64,000 nucleotides of DNA. Source: Chryseobacterium gleum. GTDB lineage: Bacteria; Bacteroidota; Bacteroidia; Flavobacteriales_D; Sanyastnellaceae. The stretch covers positions 1 through 64,000 of the forward strand of contig CAMAYP010000001.1 of NCBI GenBank assembly GCA_945862415.1, written 5' to 3'. Position 1 is the first letter of the stretch; each line of letters opens with the position of its first letter. The notes beneath the pieces are model-generated. The model was not told where the DNA came from. It ran no database searches and worked only from the letters and a program-made list of their open reading frames with translations. The translations under genes were made by a program, and so were the position numbers. This document shows positions 19,707-29,071 of this stretch, in pieces.

Positions 19707-20147
19707 ATGATCAAAGAATTCAAACAATTCGCACTACGCGGTAATCTGATTGATATGGCTGTCGCCTTTGTAATGGGGGCCGCCTTTAGTAAGGTAGTAT
19801 CTGCATTTATCGACGGCATGGTGCTTCCTCTCGTAGGACTTATTCAAGGAAGGGATTTCTCAAATCTCTATTATCCGCTCTCCGAAAATGTTCGATTGGC
19901 ACGTCAACTGGCCGAGGCAGAAGGAACAGGGCTTTCTCTTGCTCATGCAAAGGAGATTGGGCCGGTATTGGCCTATGGTACTTTTATAACGGTTACGATT
20001 GAGTTTGTGATTGTGTCATTATTCATGTTTTTGGTTATCAAGGCAATGAATAAGCTTCGTAAATCGGAGGAGGTAGCCGCTGCTCCAGAACCGAATAAAT
20101 CTGAACAGTTATTGGAGGAAATTCGCGACGCATTGAAGAAAGGCTAG
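19707..20147 (+). CDS. mscL: Large-conductance mechanosensitive channel
   Basis: FKQFALRGNLIDMAVAFVMGAAFSKVVSAFIDGMVLPLVG. Confidence 0.95.
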   Translation: MIKEFKQFALRGNLIDMAVAFVMGAAFSKVVSAFIDGMVLPLVGLIQGRDFSNLYYPLSENVRLARQLAEAEGTGLSLAHAKEIGPVLAYGTFITVTIEFVIVSLFMFLVIKAMNKLRKSEEVAAAPEPNKSEQLLEEIRDALKKG

Positions 20148-20205
20148 GTTTTTCTGATTAATTCTAAACTTAAGGCGCGTAAAATTGTTTGGCAATCGTC
20201 AAGGT

Positions 20206-22458
20206 ATGAGTAGGCGTCTTTCGATAGCAATTGTTGGAGCAGTGGTTTTACTTACCGCTCTCTGTGCTTGGCTAATTTCGGGCCTGAAATTTAGTTATGA
20301 CTTCGAAGCTTTTTTTCCGAAGGACGATCCCGAAACAGAATTTTACCTCGGCCTGCGCGACCGATTCGAAACCGATAATGATTTCTTCATTGTCGCACTT
20401 GAAAATGATGGGTCTGTTTTTCAATTGGACTTCTTACGCAAAATTGATAGTCTGAGCCGAGAGTTGTCAGCTATTGAAGATGTTACTGTAGCCATTGGAC
20501 CCACGCAATTAAAAAGAGTTGTTCAGGATCCGTTGCTAGGCCAAGTCGTTGAAGTGCCCATGTTGCGTTGGGAAACTCCTGAAACATACGCCGCAGATTC
20601 TTCTGAGCTGGCGCTGACCACGGGATTGGTGGGGTGGTTTTTTTCGGAAGATTACAAGTCGGTTGCAATCAATATACGCCATACACAAAGGCTTTCGAAG
20701 GAGCGCTGCGATCTTCTCGCTGCGAACATTGAGGCTGCTGTTGCGCAATTTGAGTTCAAAAAGTCCCATGTGATTGGACGTGCGCTTGGCCAAAAGCTAT
20801 ATGTAGAGCTCATGATTCACGAGCTCATTTTATTCGTGTCGCTGAGTCTCATTCTTACCACGCTCTTTTTATATGTCGCATTTCGTTCGGCTTGGGGAAT
20901 ACTCATTCCCACTTTCGTAGTACTTATTTCAATATTATGGACACTCGGTTTCATCCGCCTGTTGGGCAACGATCTTGATTTAATGCTGACCGTATTACCC
21001 ACCATCATTTTTGTGGTGGGCATGAGCGATTCGGTGCATGTGCTTACGAAGTACATGCAGGAGCTGCGCAACGGTCGTGAGAAAAAAGATGCCATACGCT
21101 ATGCATTTAAAAGTATACGGCTCGCAACTTTCCTAACGGCCGTAACAACGTCCATCGGATTTCTGACGCTGGTGCTTTCCAACATAGAACCTATCAGCAA
21201 TTTCGGTATCTATACATCGGTGGGCATTATGCTCGCTTATGGTCTGACGTATAGTTTGCTTCCTGCTATCTTGTTTCTCGCTGAGCCCACGAAACTCAAC
21301 ACGTTTGCACTCTCCGATGATTTTTGGACGAAAAGGCTGCATGCGTCCTTTCGATGGATACTGCGCAGGCGTGTTAGTGTAGTGATTGGAACCTTGGCTG
21401 TATGTGCCATCAGCGTGTATGGAATTTCTCTTGTTGAGGTCGACAACAAGATGCTCGAAGATTTGCGCGACGAGCATCGGTTGAAGCAGGAGTTCTTTTT
21501 TATGGAAGAGAATTTTTCCGGCTGCAGGCCTTTTGAAATGGCCATCATGCTCAATGAAAATGTTCAGTTGAATGATGGCGCCTTCTTGCACGATCTCGAC
21601 ACACTCAATCACTGGTTGCGTGAATCCTATGGTGTCGGTTCTCTGGTTTCCTACACAGAGATTTTGAAAAACGCGAATCAGGCTACAAACGCTGGTATGC
21701 GTGAGTTTTATAGTATTCCCACTGACAGCGTTGAGCTGCGTCGTCTTAATAAGTTGGTGCAGCGCAAGGAGTTTGCAGAGGTGGTCAGTATGCATTACGA
21801 CAAGGAAGGTGGGGTGCTTCGTATTGCGGGTAAAATCGGCGACTTCGGGCGGAAGCACTATGAGGAACTAAATGGGCGATTGGACGATTTCATTCGAAAT
21901 AACTGTACAACGAAATTTGACTACAAGGTAACGGGTACAGCTCATCTCATCGATTTGAACAATCGATACTTAGTTGAAAACATGGTGTGGGATCTTCTTC
22001 TCTCGATAGCTGTAATCGGTTTGATAATGGGGGCGGTCTATCAGTCGCCGAAGATGATTATACTTACTATCATCCCCAACCTCATACCGCTCATCATTGT
22101 CGGTGGCATCATGGGCTTTGCGGGCATACCCTTGAAGGTTACCACCTCGATTGTCTTCAATATTGCATTTGGTATAGCGGTCGACGACACCATTCACTTC
22201 TTGGCGCGCACACGCACGCTGTTGTTGGAAGGCATGAGTCCGTTATATGCAGTTAAGCGAACGTTTCTGACCACGGGCAAAGCCATGGTCGTAACGACAC
22301 TGATCTTAAGTGGAGGCTTCTTAACGCTGATTCTGTCAGACTTCATGGGCACCTTCTATATCGGTCTGCTCATCAGTCTTACACTGTTTATTGCGCTCGT
22401 CGCCGAGTTACTCATTTCGCCGTTGGTGATTATTTTCTTCTACAAGAAGAAGGGGTAG
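20206..22458 (+). CDS. MMPL/RND-superfamily transporter
   Basis: Two transmembrane blocks; VLPTIIFVVGMSDSVHVLTKYMQELRNG and VFNIAFGIAVDDTIHFLAR motifs. ATG 20206; tracked start 20185 is TTG. Confidence 0.88.
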   Translation: MSRRLSIAIVGAVVLLTALCAWLISGLKFSYDFEAFFPKDDPETEFYLGLRDRFETDNDFFIVALENDGSVFQLDFLRKIDSLSRELSAIEDVTVAIGPTQLKRVVQDPLLGQVVEVPMLRWETPETYAADSSELALTTGLVGWFFSEDYKSVAINIRHTQRLSKERCDLLAANIEAAVAQFEFKKSHVIGRALGQKLYVELMIHELILFVSLSLILTTLFLYVAFRSAWGILIPTFVVLISILWTLGFIRLLGNDLDLMLTVLPTIIFVVGMSDSVHVLTKYMQELRNGREKKDAIRYAFKSIRLATFLTAVTTSIGFLTLVLSNIEPISNFGIYTSVGIMLAYGLTYSLLPAILFLAEPTKLNTFALSDDFWTKRLHASFRWILRRRVSVVIGTLAVCAISVYGISLVEVDNKMLEDLRDEHRLKQEFFFMEENFSGCRPFEMAIMLNENVQLNDGAFLHDLDTLNHWLRESYGVGSLVSYTEILKNANQATNAGMREFYSIPTDSVELRRLNKLVQRKEFAEVVSMHYDKEGGVLRIAGKIGDFGRKHYEELNGRLDDFIRNNCTTKFDYKVTGTAHLIDLNNRYLVENMVWDLLLSIAVIGLIMGAVYQSPKMIILTIIPNLIPLIIVGGIMGFAGIPLKVTTSIVFNIAFGIAVDDTIHFLARTRTLLLEGMSPLYAVKRTFLTTGKAMVVTTLILSGGFLTLILSDFMGTFYIGLLISLTLFIALVAELLISPLVIIFFYKKKG

Positions 22459-22495
22459 AGTTTGAAGCGAAGACCAAGAGGTTGCCTGGCAACAC

Positions 22496-23653
22496 TTACC
22501 CCTTGTTTATGGTTCTCATGTACAGTTGCAAAAACGCTGCGGCCACTGCTTCGTTGCTGAAGTTTTTTTGCGCATACGCGCGCAGTGCTGCCTTGTCGTA
22601 TTGATGAATGTTGGCTGCCATGGTTTCGATTGCATGTGCAAATGCTTCTTCATCGCCTCGCTCCACGAGCATGCCGCGTTCGGGGGTGATGTGTTCGCTG
22701 ATACCGCCGACGCGTGTGCTGATCACAGGAAGGCCGCATGCGAGGGCTTCTACAATTACACACGGGAGGTTTTCGTAATTGCTGAAGAGCAATAAGGCAT
22801 GCGACGATTCCATTTTTCGGGCTACTCCTTCCCACGAAATTTCGCCGAAGAAGTCGATGGAGTCGGGGCGAATGCCCAAGCTTTCCGCTTGCTGCTTCCA
22901 ATACGCTATAGGGCCATCGCCTCCTAGGGTAAGATGCACGTTCGGTTTGCGGTCCGATATCACTTTCCAAACCCGCAGTATGCCGCTGATGTTTTTGTGC
23001 GCGTCAATGAGCGAGCTGACGTGGAGAAACCTCACACGATTGTTGTCGGGCTGCGCCAATGAAAACAGTCTTGTGTCGACCACATTCAGCACAACCTGGT
23101 AGTTGCCGTGAATACCGAAGTCAATCATCTTGTGTTGCAGGTCGAGCGTTACAGGGCAGAGGAATGCCGCTTTTTGAGCTCCGAACTTCGACATCCATAG
23201 CAAAAGAGGGCTACGCTTTCCAGCGTGAATCGGGTCGTAACCGGTCCAGTGTTCGGTGACGATATAAGGCAGGTTAAACTTACTTTTTAGCCAGCGCGGT
23301 TGCCAGCCATGTGGCCAAAGCACATTGTGGTGAACGAGGTCGAATTGAATACTCTTTGAACGCATCAAGTGATAAGCTCCCTTAATAAATGCTTTGCGCT
23401 TAGCGAAAAATCCGCGTTTGCAGTAAACGATTAGCGTGTTCACGTTTTTCTCGCAATGCTCTTCGATTTTCGGTGGCCCCTGCCATTGGGGCATAGAGGC
23501 CACATACAACACCCACACATCGCACAACGTGGCCACCGCTTCGGCGTGGCGTTGCACGAAGTTGCCCACTGTGGAGTGGGCCTTGCTGGGATACCAGCTG
23601 GAGGTAAACAATATGGAAAGTCGCTTGCTATTCACTGTATTTCGAGAGTGCAA
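22496..23653 (-). CDS. Group 1 glycosyltransferase (GT4-like)
   Basis: LHVSSLIDAHKNISGILRVW, LLLFSNYENLPCVIVEALACGLPVISTRVGGISEHI; exact start uncertain (tracked start is TTG). Confidence 0.88.
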   Translation of the reverse strand: MHSRNTVNSKRLSILFTSSWYPSKAHSTVGNFVQRHAEAVATLCDVWVLYVASMPQWQGPPKIEEHCEKNVNTLIVYCKRGFFAKRKAFIKGAYHLMRSKSIQFDLVHHNVLWPHGWQPRWLKSKFNLPYIVTEHWTGYDPIHAGKRSPLLLWMSKFGAQKAAFLCPVTLDLQHKMIDFGIHGNYQVVLNVVDTRLFSLAQPDNNRVRFLHVSSLIDAHKNISGILRVWKVISDRKPNVHLTLGGDGPIAYWKQQAESLGIRPDSIDFFGEISWEGVARKMESSHALLLFSNYENLPCVIVEALACGLPVISTRVGGISEHITPERGMLVERGDEEAFAHAIETMAANIHQYDKAALRAYAQKNFSNEAVAAAFLQLYMRTINKG

Positions 23654-23731
23654 TCTAAGTGGAAACGATTACATGATTTTCTTGTTGGTTCTGAAAGAAA
23701 AATGCGTTTAATTTGCACCCGCATTTTAGAC

Positions 23732-23805
23732 GGTGGTCGTAGCTCAGTTGGTAGAGCCCCAGATTGTGGTTCTGGTTGTCGTGGGTTCGATCCCCATCGA
23801 TCACC
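23732..23805 (+). tRNA. tRNA-His (anticodon GTG)
   Basis: 8-bp acceptor GGTGGTCG/CGATCACC consistent with G-1:C73; TAGCTCAGTTGGTAGAGC D arm; CCAGA-TTGTGGT-TCTGG anticodon arm; GTGGG-TTCGATC-CCCAT T arm; CCA not encoded. Confidence 0.96.
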
Positions 23806-23811
23806 CTTCAC

Positions 23812-23841
23812 AAAAAAGGTCCTTTTCAGGACCTTTTTTTA
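23812..23841. terminator. Intrinsic terminator between tRNA-His and convergent peptidase gene
   Basis: AAAAAAGGTCC-TTTTC-AGGACCTTTTTTT. Confidence 0.8.
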
Positions 23842-24582
23842 TTTCTTCAATTCCGGTGCGATTCCATTCACGAAGTCTTCAATGACACGTGCTTTCCCTG
23901 CGGAGGTGCATCCCGAAAATCCGGTAAGTTCCGAATAAGTAATGGAGCGGTTGTACTCCTCCAGCATCGGCCCTGCAATGGGCATGTAGCTCCAATGCCA
24001 GGCTTCTGCTTCATATCCTGTTCGACCGTTGGACTTGGATGTGTAGGTTTGGTAATAACCGAACTCCGATGCGCGCTTTGTCAACCATTGATAAATCAAT
24101 AACCCTTTTCCTTGAGTAAAATAGGCAGGCTCCAAGCTATTCATGTCGATGTCGGTTCCCCAGTGATGTCTGCTCGTGCCGGGCATGCTGCTGAATTTCA
24201 TGATGTCGACGATACGCTCAAGGTCTGACTTGCTTTCGTATTGAGGGCGCCTCCATTTGCGTTCCCAGATGCCCTTTTGTGCATCGAAATTGCGGGTAGC
24301 TGAAAGGATTGTCAGTGATATGCCATCGTTAAGCGCAGCAGCGTGCATGCGTTTGAACGCTTCATACGCCTCTTTTCTGAGATAGATATCGGTTTTTGTT
24401 GAGTACCGGGCTTCAATCAGTTGAAAGGCGCTATGCTTCGCCGGACTAAATTTTCCCAGCAACTCTTCTCGGGTATATGGAGCAAGAGAGTCTGTCTCCG
24501 CCACTTGCGAAATCATTCGCTGATGGCAGAGCGAGAGAAGCAGTGCAACAACAAGGAGCCGACGAAGAGTGGGCTTCAGCAT
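23839..24582 (-). CDS. M15 family metallopeptidase (D-alanyl-D-alanine carboxypeptidase, VanY-like)
   Basis: SRHHWGTDIDMNSLEP, EAEAWHWSYMP zinc-site motifs; N-terminal signal segment; ATG 24582. Confidence 0.88.
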   Translation of the reverse strand: MLKPTLRRLLVVALLLSLCHQRMISQVAETDSLAPYTREELLGKFSPAKHSAFQLIEARYSTKTDIYLRKEAYEAFKRMHAAALNDGISLTILSATRNFDAQKGIWERKWRRPQYESKSDLERIVDIMKFSSMPGTSRHHWGTDIDMNSLEPAYFTQGKGLLIYQWLTKRASEFGYYQTYTSKSNGRTGYEAEAWHWSYMPIAGPMLEEYNRSITYSELTGFSGCTSAGKARVIEDFVNGIAPELKK

Positions 24583-25532
24583 CAATGAATTCCTTTCGCA
24601 GCCAGGTAGCGCTCGGCGTCGAGCGCCGACATACAGCCTGTGCCGGCTGCAGTGACAGCCTGACGGTAGGTTTTATCGGCCGCATCGCCTGCTACAAATA
24701 CACCTTCGATATTGGTTTTGGAAGATCCAGGTACGTTCAAAATGTAGCCTGTTTCATCTGTATTGATCCATGGCTTGAATACAGCTGTGTTCGGATTGTG
24801 TCCGATAGCTACAAAGAATCCGGTCGCTTTTAGTGTGCGTTGCTCTCCTGTTTCGCGGTTCTTAACCAACACGGCTTCCAAGCCCTGGTCTCCGAGCAAG
24901 TCTTCGGTTTCGGTGTTCCAAAGCACTTCAATATTGGGAGTGCTTGTTACACGGTGTTGCATGGCTTTAGATGCACGCATTTTATCGCTACGAACCAGCA
25001 TGTATACTTGTTTGCAAAGCTTAGCCAAGTAGGTTGCTTCTTCAGCTGCTGTATCGCCCGCACCAACGATCACTACATCTTGGTTGCGGTAAAAGAATCC
25101 GTCGCATACTGCGCAAGCACTCACACCACCGCCCAATTCACGTAGGCGTGTTTCATTTGGCAGCCCGAGCCATTTGGCACTTGCACCCGTAGAGATAATG
25201 ATGGAGTCGGCACTGATGGTATGTTTTCCGTTGTCGATTTCTACCCAGTGTTTTGGGCCTGTGAAGTCCACTTTCGTAACCCAGCCGCTGCGCACATCTG
25301 TTTCGAAGCGAATTGCCTGGTTTTTCAAATCAGCCATCATCTCCGGGCCTTTCACGCCGTGCGGATATCCGGGGAAGTTGTCCACTTCAGTGGTGTCCAT
25401 CAATTGCCCGCCTGGCTGCGAGCCCTCATACATTACAGGTTTCATATCTGCGCGAGCTGCGTAAATAGCGGCGGTATAACCGGCAGGACCACTGCCTATA
25501 ATCAAACACTTTACATGTTCTTTTGCTTCCAT
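24582..25532 (-). CDS. trxB: Thioredoxin-disulfide reductase
   Basis: CLIIGSGPAGYTAAIYAARADMKPVMYEG, CAVCDGFFYRNQDVVIVGAGDTAAEEA, GVFVAGDAADKTYRQAVTAAGTGCMSALDAE; start MEAKEHVKC. Confidence 0.97.
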   Translation of the reverse strand: MEAKEHVKCLIIGSGPAGYTAAIYAARADMKPVMYEGSQPGGQLMDTTEVDNFPGYPHGVKGPEMMADLKNQAIRFETDVRSGWVTKVDFTGPKHWVEIDNGKHTISADSIIISTGASAKWLGLPNETRLRELGGGVSACAVCDGFFYRNQDVVIVGAGDTAAEEATYLAKLCKQVYMLVRSDKMRASKAMQHRVTSTPNIEVLWNTETEDLLGDQGLEAVLVKNRETGEQRTLKATGFFVAIGHNPNTAVFKPWINTDETGYILNVPGSSKTNIEGVFVAGDAADKTYRQAVTAAGTGCMSALDAERYLAAKGIH

Positions 25533-25668
25533 AGTGATTTTTATTTGGAATGCAAATATATCGGTCGTGTTCGGTACAAAATACAGCATTAGTTACACAG
25601 CTGTAGAATCCGATTAATCTCAGTCCTGCATTCGTTTCCTATTGAAAGGGTTTAGTTTTGTGTCATCC

Positions 25669-26910
25669 ATGAAACGCTTGATATCGCCTGCAACACGCGA
25701 AAACATCCGAATAGCTTGGCTGGCTATTGGCAGTCAGCGGCTGCGTGCGATAATTACAGTGAGTATTATAGCATTGGGCATTATGGCCCTTGTCGCGATG
25801 ATTACGGCTACTCAAGCACTCGAGAACAAGGTAAACCAAGAGTTTGGACGCATGGGAAGTAATACGTTTACGATGCGTTCAGGGTCGATGGGCGGACGCA
25901 GAGGTCAGGTAGAGAGAGAAAACCCACCTATTACGTTTCAGGAGGCCAAGCGTTTTACACGTGAATTCGATTATCCGGCTGTTGTTTCCATGACTTCTGT
26001 TGCATCTTTCAACGCAACGCTGCGTCATGGAAGTGTGAAGTCGAATCCAAATATTCGGGTATTGGGTTGCGAGCCTACGTATCTCGAGTTATCGGGATAT
26101 GATCTTGAGATGGGCCGCAATTTCAGTGAAGGTGAAATGGAAGACGGAACGAACGTCGTAATAATTGGTGCCGACGTGAAGAAGCAGTTGTTCGAGAATA
26201 CCGGTGCTTTTGGAAAGGAACTATTTATTGGAAGTTATCGATACGAGGTAATAGGAGTGCTCAAAAGCAAGGGCAATACTTTTGGAATGTCGGGCGATAA
26301 TCAATGTTTAGTGCCAGTTTCCAATGTTCGCAAAAGCATGGCTACGCAGGAAACAGCGTATAGTCTGAACATTCGTGTAACGGATGTTAAGACGATTGAC
26401 GTAGCGATGGATGAAGCGCGAGGTTTGATGCGCACCATACGCGGAAACATGCCTGGTGAAGAAGAGAATTTTGAAATGTACAAGAGCGATCAAATTGCTC
26501 GCGACTTGAACGATCTCACATCGAACATCACGGTTGGAGCATCGATAATTGGTGTAATAACACTTTTGGGAGCAGCCATTGGGCTGATGAATATTATGCT
26601 TGTTTCCGTTACGGAGCGTACGCGTGAAATCGGCACACGGAAGGCTATTGGAGCAAGCTCATCCACTATTCGCGCTCAGTTCCTAATGGAGTCTATCATG
26701 ATTGGGCAGTTGGGTGGAGTAGTGGGGATTTTCTTGGGTATTCTGGCAGGAAACATTGTGTCACTTGTGGTGGGTACGAGTTTTACGGTGCCATGGGCAT
26801 GGATATTCATAGGTGTCACCATCTGTTTTATAGTGAGCGTTGTAAGCGGCTATTATCCGGCACGAAAGGCCGCCAAGCTCGATCCAATTGAGGCACTGAG
26901 ATACGAGTAA
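25669..26910 (+). CDS. ABC transporter permease, MacB/FtsX type
   Basis: [26 protein letters not shown], periplasmic MacB_PCD region, [50 protein letters not shown] 25669 preferred over TTG 25642. Confidence 0.93.
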   Translation: MKRLISPATRENIRIAWLAIGSQRLRAIITVSIIALGIMALVAMITATQALENKVNQEFGRMGSNTFTMRSGSMGGRRGQVERENPPITFQEAKRFTREFDYPAVVSMTSVASFNATLRHGSVKSNPNIRVLGCEPTYLELSGYDLEMGRNFSEGEMEDGTNVVIIGADVKKQLFENTGAFGKELFIGSYRYEVIGVLKSKGNTFGMSGDNQCLVPVSNVRKSMATQETAYSLNIRVTDVKTIDVAMDEARGLMRTIRGNMPGEEENFEMYKSDQIARDLNDLTSNITVGASIIGVITLLGAAIGLMNIMLVSVTERTREIGTRKAIGASSSTIRAQFLMESIMIGQLGGVVGIFLGILAGNIVSLVVGTSFTVPWAWIFIGVTICFIVSVVSGYYPARKAAKLDPIEALRYE

Positions 26911-26915
26911 GCTCT

Positions 26916-27488
26916 TTAGAAAATACCTTGTGTTTTTTTGATGCGCGAAATCTCTCGCTCAATGGCCCACGACAGTTTGTTGTCTATTTGATTATTCTTC
27001 AGCGCGATTAATAATTTACCGGTATCAATCATTTCACGCGAGTTGACCTCTTCAGGCAATGCTTCCGAATATTCCATGAAAAGGAGAAGAAAGTGATGCA
27101 TGTAGTTTTCCTGCAATTCAATAATTTCTTTCATTGCTTTTGAAAGATCATTGAATGACGCTGAATTCATGATTGCCAGCTTCAAATTGCTCAACGCAGT
27201 TTCGTATGATTCGAGCATTCCGATTCGATTCTCGCTGGAAATTATCAAGGATTGAGAGTAGCTTCCATCGGAGGCCTCTTTGATTTCAAGGATTTGCTCC
27301 GCATGGGTCAATTCATTAATTGCTTTTTGCTTATTGCGCAAGAGGGCAGGAACCACGTATTTCTGCATGATTTCCTGCTTCCATTGAAATAGTTTTTGTT
27401 CGTGTTGATTCACGAAGTCTTCATGATCGTGCGACGATTCTATCCCCATCAACGCCATAGCTTTTTGTTTAGTAATTTCAAAACCCAT
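26916..27488 (-). CDS. Hypothetical protein, predicted largely helical
   Basis: 190-aa ORF on its own strand with no competing ORF. Charged heptad-like composition, no signal peptide. No family recognised. Confidence 0.6.
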   Translation of the reverse strand: MGFEITKQKAMALMGIESSHDHEDFVNQHEQKLFQWKQEIMQKYVVPALLRNKQKAINELTHAEQILEIKEASDGSYSQSLIISSENRIGMLESYETALSNLKLAIMNSASFNDLSKAMKEIIELQENYMHHFLLLFMEYSEALPEEVNSREMIDTGKLLIALKNNQIDNKLSWAIEREISRIKKTQGIF

Positions 27489-27653
27489 TACGAACCGCGT
27501 TTTTTTGTGTTACTTGTTTTGGCCTGATTTTTATCAACCGTACGCGCCTGCAAAAGTAAACCTTGTGTTTGCAGGAAGCGGCAGAGTGCAGTCGTTTGAA
27601 ACAAGTGTTGTAAGTGTTGCTCGTATTTTTGTTACAGTAAAAATTTTCTGAAA

Positions 27654-29006
27654 ATGAGTAAGTATTTATGGATGGTTGCCATGCTATTGATGGCCCAACT
27701 GTGTTACGGTGGCGAATCTGATTCGTTGCAACGGCCTGCTGTTAAAGGGCCGGTAAAGTTGACGGGAACTATGAGCGCCCAGAAGACGGGTAAAGTGTTT
27801 ATCTGGGAGTCTTTTGGTCGCAATGTCATTAAGCTGGACAGCGCCCAACTCTTGAATGGAGCGTTCTCATTTCCCGAACGCGATATGGAATTGGGAATCT
27901 ATATGGTAGGCCTGAATGAAAACAACATGTGCCCTGTAATTCTGAATCCTGCGGAGAAATTGGTCGATGTTCAATTCGGATCATTTAAGCTCGAAAGTTC
28001 GATGACCTCCACCGGTTCACGCGAGAACCAAGGTTGGAGTGTTTATGTGCAGCAGGAACCGGCACTCTTGAAGGCGATTAAAGATGCTAAAGTTGGTGCT
28101 GCGAAGAACCCGGAGAAGAAGGCCGAATTTGAAAAGCAACTGGCGGCCAAGGAAAAGGAGCTTCTGAACCTTCAGATTAAAATGATTGCAGAGTATCCGG
28201 GCACTCAATTGGCCAAAATCATGAGCTGGAAGCAGGAGCCCAATCGCATCGACATTCGCAAGTATTGGGACAACGTTGATTTTGGTGATGTGAGTATTAC
28301 GCGCAGCAAGGTGCTTTCCGATCGAATCGAAAGTTTCATGCGGCTTTTCAGCAAAGGCACCGATAGCGGATTCTACAGTTGTATTGAAGTGGTTGTGGAG
28401 CGAGCCAAAGCACACGATACTGTATTGGAATTCGCTTTGAATCAAATGTTGGTAGGTTTTTATGAAAGCAACATGGAAACCGTTTGCATGTATATCATCG
28501 ACAACTACATCAACGGGGATGCCTGTGGTGATGCAGATTTGAGCAGTGTAGTAAAGAACACAGCAGAAAGCATTCAACGAATTTCGGTTGGTAATAAGCC
28601 TCCGAATATTCAATTGAATGATGTGAACGGCCAACCGGTTGATCTCTACGCGATGGCTGCTAAGAAAAAATTTACGCTCGTGCTTTTTTGGAGTAGTTAC
28701 TGCGAGCACTGCAAAGGCGAAGCGCCGGAAGTAAAGGCATGCTACGATTCCTGGAACAGGAAGGGATTTGAGATTTTGGGAGTGTCCATTGACAGAAGTC
28801 CAGAAGCGTGGAAGACGGCGATCTCAGAGCGTGGATTTACCTTTCCGAATGTGTGTGGTATGAAAGACTTTCAGTCACCCGTTGCCAAGGATTATCGCAT
28901 TACCCGAACCCCGGCTTTTTACCTGCTGAATGCCAAGGGAGAGATTGTACTGAAGCCCAAGAGCATCCGTGAGGTGCAGAGTTTTTTGGCGAAAAATGTA
29001 AAGTAG
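27654..29006 (+). CDS. TlpA-like thioredoxin-fold protein with DUF4369-like N-terminal domain
   Basis: Signal peptide; KLTGTMSAQKTGKVFIWESFGRN...; FTLVLFWSSYCEHCKGEAPEVKACY active site CEHC. Confidence 0.85.
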   Translation: MSKYLWMVAMLLMAQLCYGGESDSLQRPAVKGPVKLTGTMSAQKTGKVFIWESFGRNVIKLDSAQLLNGAFSFPERDMELGIYMVGLNENNMCPVILNPAEKLVDVQFGSFKLESSMTSTGSRENQGWSVYVQQEPALLKAIKDAKVGAAKNPEKKAEFEKQLAAKEKELLNLQIKMIAEYPGTQLAKIMSWKQEPNRIDIRKYWDNVDFGDVSITRSKVLSDRIESFMRLFSKGTDSGFYSCIEVVVERAKAHDTVLEFALNQMLVGFYESNMETVCMYIIDNYINGDACGDADLSSVVKNTAESIQRISVGNKPPNIQLNDVNGQPVDLYAMAAKKKFTLVLFWSSYCEHCKGEAPEVKACYDSWNRKGFEILGVSIDRSPEAWKTAISERGFTFPNVCGMKDFQSPVAKDYRITRTPAFYLLNAKGEIVLKPKSIREVQSFLAKNVK

Positions 29007-29023
29007 TATGGTTGCGAAAAAAT

Positions 29024-29050
29024 AAAAGGCCGCATGTAGCGGCCTTTTTT
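29024..29050. terminator. Intrinsic terminator between convergent genes
   Basis: AAAAGGCCGC-ATGTA-GCGGCCTTTTTT. Confidence 0.8.
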
Positions 29051-29071
29051 GCGTAGGGTCGTTTTTTTCTA

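Noticed and set aside
21133-21858. 241-aa minus-strand ORF antisense to the MMPL transporter
   Set aside because: Shadow of a well-supported transporter CDS; low-plausibility protein with no motifs.
23456-23938. 160-aa plus-strand ORF spanning the tRNA-His gene
   Set aside because: Overlaps a well-formed tRNA and two genuine minus-strand genes.
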